Positions 6,591 to 9,776 of a DNA stretch of 9,776 nucleotides are shown piece after piece (the first letter of the stretch is position 1; every line of letters begins with the position of its first letter). Source of the DNA: JAKEGK01 sp036507695 (GTDB lineage Bacteria; Pseudomonadota; Gammaproteobacteria; SZUA-152); NCBI GenBank assembly GCA_036507695.1, contig DATCIR010000104.1, positions 1 through 9,776 on the forward strand, in the 5' to 3' direction. The notes under the pieces are model-generated. The model was not told where the DNA came from. It did not search any database and saw only the letters and a list, made by a program, of their open reading frames with translations. Position numbers and translations under genes: made by a program.

Positions 6591-7003
6591 TGTGGATCTC
6601 CTTATGCGATGTTGCCGATGAGTGTGCTGTCGATATGCGCATTGTTCGCGCCGTGGGATACTCTGCAGTAAGGTACTCACGGGCAGGTCACGGAGATGTC
6701 ACTTTTTTATCACGACGAGGAAGTTGCTGGCGCGCCATCGGACGTATCAGGAAGAATAAACTTCATCTATCCCGCGCCCCGGATTTTTCGCACAATACAA
6801 ACTCAGTCCGGCGGTCTGCCCGCACGGCGCCGATCGGAATTTCCGAACAGTGATTCGTGGTTTTGATTTCGATTGTTCGCGGCTTACCCGGAGGGATAGC
6901 GCCGATTCCACTCGCCGTACTGTAAACCAACGGCAAGCCCTTTATCGAACTTAGCAGCCAGCATCCGGTCAATTCGTTTTGATATCAGCCGCAAATGGCG
7001 GGT
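6591..7003. other. 413-base intergenic region upstream of the spondin gene
   Basis: This region must hold the spondin promoter on the minus strand, but I see no convincing -35/-10 pair. The right edge (6884-7003) contains most of a small frameshifted minus-strand ORF that is described separately. Longer open frames in 6575-6972 use TTG or poor starts and have no recognisable content. Confidence 0.5.
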
Positions 7004-7007
7004 TCAT
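6884..7007 (-). pseudogene. Possible small frameshifted ORF overlapping the AraC remnant stop
   Basis: The ATG at 7007 overlaps the TGA of the AraC remnant (ATGA), the usual signature of translational coupling. It reads MNPPFAADIKTN and then stops at 6969-6971. In the next frame a coherent peptide, RIDRMLAAKFDKGLAVGLQ followed by YGEWNRRYPSG, continues to a TAA at 6884-6886. A single-base change in the AAAA run of ATCAAAACGAAT would join the two into one protein of about 40 residues. I do not recognise a family. It may be a decayed gene, a sequencing indel or chance. Confidence 0.3.
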
Positions 7008-7730
7008 GGTTGTTCCCGTTTGCGCCACGCCGCCGGCGGCAACCCCAGGTGCCGTTTGAAGGTGCGGCTGAACGCCGCCACACTTTCATAGCCGACATTC
7101 ATCGCCACCTGATCGATGCTCCGTTGCGTATTGTCCAGGAGCCTGCCTGCAACATACATGCGCCATTTTGTCACATAGGCCATGGGTGATTCACCAAGTG
7201 TCGACGTGAAACGAGCGGCGAATCGCGACGGCGAGATTGCGACTTGCCGGGCAAGATTCTTTACGGACCAGTTCTTCCCCGGTTGTGAATGGATCATGGC
7301 GATGGCGCGGCTGACCACTGGATCCCTGAGACCGCTGAGCCATCCCGCCGACTGATCAGAACTGCTCTCAATGTGCGAACGGATTGACTCAGCGCACAAC
7401 AACTCAAGAAACCGCTCCACGACATAGCCACTCCCTAACATATGACGATTAACTTCCTGGACAAGCAGGTCCGCCACGCCGGACAGCGAAAGAAAACCAC
7501 CTGGGCGTGACACGGAGGTGTGAAGCAGTGGCGGCAGCGCCGCGAAAAGGGGATTGAGGCGCGTGTCATGCAGCAGAAATACGCCGCATACTAGCGATGC
7601 GCTCCGGCCCCTGTTTGTCTCGTTAGGTTGGAACACGTTCCCCGTCCCCGCCTTGATGGCTTCAAACGGCAACACCCGGGGTCTTGAACCCTGTGAAAGC
7701 TGGTGAGCGTGACCCCCAAAGCAGGGTATA
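7004..7730 (-). pseudogene. AraC-family transcriptional regulator, 5'-truncated
   Basis: The C-terminal half is an intact AraC/XylS DNA-binding domain with two helix-turn-helix motifs: WSVKNLARQVAISPSRFAARFTS and RSIDQVAMNVGYESVAAFSRTFKRHLGLPPAAWR. Before it lies most of a cupin-type ligand-binding domain, with GGHAHQLSQ, LVCGVFLLHD...NPLFAALPPLL and WLSGLRDP as landmarks. Homology begins only at about base 7730. Regulators of this type usually have some 60-70 further N-terminal residues, and these are missing. The open frame continues to an ATG at 7819, but that part runs antisense through another truncated gene and does not look like the family. A short product could start at a GTG at 7675, but no good ribosome-binding site is seen. 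It is probably non-functional or altered in ligand response. Confidence 0.75.
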
Positions 7731-8090
7731 CGCGTCTTCTTCGGCGCGACCTTCTTGATGCAGGCGAGTCTCGGCGTTTTACCAAAGACCTTCGGCATCC
7801 TGGACGGCTTCACCCACATAGGCGCCGGCTTCTTTGGCCTTATCGCCGCATTCTCCTGTGCCGCGAGTATTCAAGGCGCACGCCGCGCATGGTTTGCCAA
7901 TATCTTCGGACTCGCGGACATCCTGATCGTTGCCGGCTCACTGGCGCTTGTCCTGCTGCCGCAAATCGGCCCTCACCATAGCATGATGTACGCAGTGTTC
8001 CTTCCGGCGCCCCTTTGGTTGTGGTTTCACCTGATTTCAATCTGGAAACTGCTTCCCAATGACAGCCGCGTGTTCCAAGCGCTAGTGTAG
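7731..8090 (+). pseudogene. Integral membrane protein remnant, truncated at its 5' end and closed by the MITE
   Basis: About 119 codons in one frame from RVFFGATFLMQ (about 7731) to a TAG at 8088-8090. It has three strongly hydrophobic segments: around THIGAGFFGLIAAF, IFGLADILIVAGSLALVLLP and MYAVFLPAPLWLWFHLISI. The pattern LPKTFGILDG...GAGFFGLIA resembles a family of small uncharacterised membrane proteins of about 200 residues, so I judge an N-terminal part lost. An ATG at 7758 could still start a 110-residue product, but no good ribosome-binding site precedes it. The final Leu-Val-stop codons overlap or lie in the left terminal repeat of the element at 8084, so the natural C-terminus may be lost too. 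Confidence 0.55.
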
Positions 8091-8292
8091 TGTCTTATAT
8101 AAAACGTGCGGTTAGAAAGCCACTCAAGGCGCGAGTGCAAGGCGCAGACCGCAGGGAATGTCGGCTACCTTTCCAAGGTCTGCAACGCGGCAATCGCGCC
8201 TTGAGTGGCTTCCCGTAGGGCGAGATAGAATTTTTGGGGACCACCTCAGGTCTGTCTCGTCTAAATGTACGTTTTATATAAGACACTACACT
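8084..8292. mobile_element. MITE-like element, 209 bp with 24-bp perfect terminal inverted repeats
   Basis: The outer arms 8084-8107 (beginning AGTGTAGTGTCTTATATAAA) and 8269-8292 are perfect reverse complements over 24 bases. Inside are a second perfect pair of 18 bases, 8117-8134 (AAGCCACTCAAGGCGCGA) with 8194-8211, and a third of 7 bases (GCAGACC at 8144-8150 with GGTCTGC at 8177-8183). The whole unit can fold into one long hairpin. No transposase ORF fits inside. This is the structure of a non-autonomous transposable element (MITE). I could not define a target-site duplication: flanks are ...AAGCGCT and GGGTGTT.... It lies between a gene remnant, whose stop it supplies, and the metallo-hydrolase gene. 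Confidence 0.85.
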
Positions 8293-8356
8293 GGGTGTTT
8301 GATATTGCGATGCTAACGCATACCACAATGCACGTATATTACACGAGGAGAACGTC

Positions 8357-9283
8357 ATGAATAAGGCGGTAGTTTTTGCAGTGGCTGCGTTGGCGATCGC
8401 GTCCTCAGCCGGTTGCAGGAATTTAGTGCTCAAGACAGTGATGGGAACAGTGGATCCTTATTTTCATGGCGTGGGTATTGATGGAACGAAATTTGAGAAG
8501 TTGACGGACAAAGTGTACACGTTCAGGTGGAACTGGTACCGCAACCTGATCATAGCGACAGACGCGGGCCTGGTTGTAATTGACCCTATGAATACTGAAA
8601 TGGCGACGGCGCTCAAGCAGGAAATCGATCAGCACTTTCCAGGACAGAAAGTTCACACGCTTATTTATTCGCACTATCACCTTGACCACACGCGCGGCGG
8701 CGCGATGCTTGATCCGGCGGCAGTTATCGCCCACGCGAAGTCTCCGGTGTACTGGAACGAAATTGAGCATGATGACCTGCTTAAGCCAACCCGTTTCATC
8801 GCGGACGACACCGTATTGAATATTGGCAATGTGGAAATCCGGGCGCTGTATCTTGGCTTATCACATACGGACACGCTCTATGCCTTTCATCTTCCGTCCG
8901 AACGATTGATGTTCACGGCCGACCTTGGTCTTGTAAAAACCGTTCCCCCTATCGGGGTGCCCGATCGTTATGCGCCGGGATACCTTGCCGCAATGAATCG
9001 GCTGATCGCTATTGACTTCGATATCTTCGTACCCTCGCATTTCGGATTCGGCACGAAGCAGGATTTAATTGACTGGCGAGATATGCTGGAGGAAGGACGC
9101 CGTCTGGCCCGGAAAGCGCTCCAGGAATCCGGGACCCCGGGTGTGCGTGTCAACCAGATGGGTAAATACTTTGATGCTGTCTATTATCCAATGCGCGAGA
9201 AATATGGCGATTGGCACGGCTTCAACGCGATGTTCGTCCTGAACCTTGTGCGCGACCTCGAGGGCGAGGCTCTGGGGCACTGA
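8357..9283 (+). CDS. Exported MBL-fold metallo-hydrolase, probable lipoprotein
   Basis: A 308-residue metallo-beta-lactamase-fold hydrolase with a full zinc-binding set: HYHLDH (His106, His108, Asp110, His111), His170 in LGLSHTDT, Asp189 in FTADL and His228 in PSHFG. The N-terminus is a signal peptide ending in SAGC, with Cys20 as the probable lipidation site, although the -3 position is Ser rather than the usual Leu. The enzyme is therefore expected in the periplasm on a membrane. The substrate cannot be inferred; the fold covers lactamases, thioesterases, lactonases and others. The ATG at 8357 has GAGGAG six bases upstream. The gene starts 64 bases after the MITE, so its upstream regulation may be influenced by that element. 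An NTF2-like gene follows 84 bases downstream on the same strand. Confidence 0.88.
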   Translation: MNKAVVFAVAALAIASSAGCRNLVLKTVMGTVDPYFHGVGIDGTKFEKLTDKVYTFRWNWYRNLIIATDAGLVVIDPMNTEMATALKQEIDQHFPGQKVHTLIYSHYHLDHTRGGAMLDPAAVIAHAKSPVYWNEIEHDDLLKPTRFIADDTVLNIGNVEIRALYLGLSHTDTLYAFHLPSERLMFTADLGLVKTVPPIGVPDRYAPGYLAAMNRLIAIDFDIFVPSHFGFGTKQDLIDWRDMLEEGRRLARKALQESGTPGVRVNQMGKYFDAVYYPMREKYGDWHGFNAMFVLNLVRDLEGEALGH

Positions 9284-9319
9284 CACAACGCTCCAAGAAA
9301 GAATAGACTATGAATTTCC

Positions 9320-9336
9320 CAAACAAAAAATGTTTG
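9320..9336. repeat. Small hairpin CAAACA-A5-TGTTTG
   Basis: A 6-bp perfect stem with a five-A loop lies 37 bases after the metallo-hydrolase stop and 32 bases before the next ATG. It is AT-rich and not followed by a T-run. It may be a weak terminator or an mRNA structure, or chance. Confidence 0.25.
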
Positions 9337-9367
9337 TCACCAACCCTTGAATGCCGAGGAGGCGCGC

Positions 9368-9776
9368 ATGATTATCCGATCACAGCATCACTATGGCCGT
9401 GAATCCGTCAACCGCATCAAACAAACCTATGAGCATGGCATCGAAGGCGCAAGAGCGCTGGTGGAATCTTTTTACTATGCATTCAACCAGCGTGACATGG
9501 ACGTATTCAGCAAAGTGTGGGCGGACCATGAACTCGTGCAGCTGAACAATCCGCTTGGCGGTATCCTGCGTGGATACGAACCCATTGCCGCCCTGTACCA
9601 ACGCATTTTCACGGGGCCGGCGAGCGTGTGGGTTGAACTCGGTGATATTGTGGAATTTCAAACAGGCGCCATGGTTGTCTTTGCCGGCAGGGAAACAGGG
9701 CAGTTCACCAGAGGCTCTACGTCAGTGCCTCTTTCGATTCGAACTACCCGCATAGTTCAGTGGCAAAGCCCGGAAA
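9368..9776 (+). CDS. NTF2/SnoaL-like protein, 3' end outside the window
   Basis: An open frame of 136 codons runs to the window end without a stop. ATG 9368 is preceded by GAGGAGG at five bases, a strong ribosome-binding site. The sequence fits the SnoaL/DUF4440-type NTF2 fold: ALVESFYYAFNQRDMDVFSKVWADHELVQLNNPLGG near 30-65, RGYEPIAALYQRIF near 67-80, and a strand-rich second half with VWVELGDIVEF. Family members of this type have about 140-160 residues, so little is missing. It is a different branch from the SnoaL-like protein at 4911-5321. It probably shares a transcript with the metallo-hydrolase upstream. No reaction can be assigned. Confidence 0.8.
   Translation, partial: MIIRSQHHYGRESVNRIKQTYEHGIEGARALVESFYYAFNQRDMDVFSKVWADHELVQLNNPLGGILRGYEPIAALYQRIFTGPASVWVELGDIVEFQTGAMVVFAGRETGQFTRGSTSVPLSIRTTRIVQWQSPE

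Noticed and set aside
6591..6680. 30-residue N-terminal extension of the spondin protein
   Set aside because: The downstream ATG at 6590 has a proper ribosome-binding site and is followed directly by a signal peptide; the extension would bury the signal.
6763..6972. Minus-strand open frame of 69 codons upstream of the spondin gene
   Set aside because: TTG start, no ribosome-binding site and no family resemblance. A different frame in the same stretch gives the more protein-like peptide reported at 6884-7007.
7731..7819. Extension of the AraC reading frame to an ATG at 7819
   Set aside because: This part is antisense to the membrane-protein remnant, is not AraC-like, and appears only because the frame is open past the breakpoint.
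8095..8433. Minus-strand open frame across the MITE
   Set aside because: It spans the element and the start of the metallo-hydrolase gene, with no protein-like content; an open frame through a palindrome is not evidence of coding.
1..9776. CRISPR array, tRNA, rRNA, toxin-antitoxin or phage-defence genes
   Set aside because: I looked for regularly spaced repeats, tRNA-like cloverleaf ends and known domain signatures and saw none.

Overview
The window looks like a chromosomal accessory region of a facultatively denitrifying or NO-detoxifying proteobacterium. A gammaproteobacterium is my guess, from moderate GC content, canonical GGAGG ribosome-binding sites and the kinds of genes present. No rRNA, tRNA or CRISPR array is visible, and the species cannot be named from the sequence alone.

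Left part (1-1871, minus strand): a cytochrome-c-dependent nitric oxide reductase operon, read right to left. It begins with a small three-helix membrane protein of unknown function, followed by norC (cytochrome c subunit with an unusually long linker) and norB (catalytic subunit, cut by the window edge). A good sigma70-like promoter lies at about 1969-1997. The 568-base gap to 2440 is shared with a divergent plus-strand pair: a PhnD-like periplasmic binding protein (2440-3285) and a membrane sensor histidine kinase (3301-4803). That pair looks like a binding-protein-assisted sensing module with no response regulator in view.

Middle (4804-6590): a convergent junction with an 18-bp perfect palindrome, then a minus-strand two-gene operon encoding an MGMT-like DNA-binding-fold protein and a SnoaL-like protein. 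Next come a 150-bp intergenic stretch dense in inverted repeats and a secreted spondin-domain protein on the minus strand.

Right part (6591-8292) is a scar zone. An AraC-family regulator that has lost its N-terminus and a plus-strand membrane protein that has also lost its N-terminus meet head to head at about 7725-7735. This is best explained by a deletion or inversion breakpoint. The membrane-protein remnant runs into a 209-bp MITE-like element (8084-8292) with 24-bp perfect terminal inverted repeats, and the element supplies its stop codon. Downstream of the AraC remnant is a small, apparently frameshifted ORF.

Right end (8357-9776, plus strand): an intact exported metallo-beta-lactamase-fold hydrolase, probably a lipoprotein, followed by an NTF2/SnoaL-like protein cut by the window edge.

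No complete, clearly new system is proven here. The strongest leads are the MITE, the head-to-head breakpoint, the binding-protein/kinase pair divergent from nor, and the tandem-repeat tail of the small protein that leads the nor operon.
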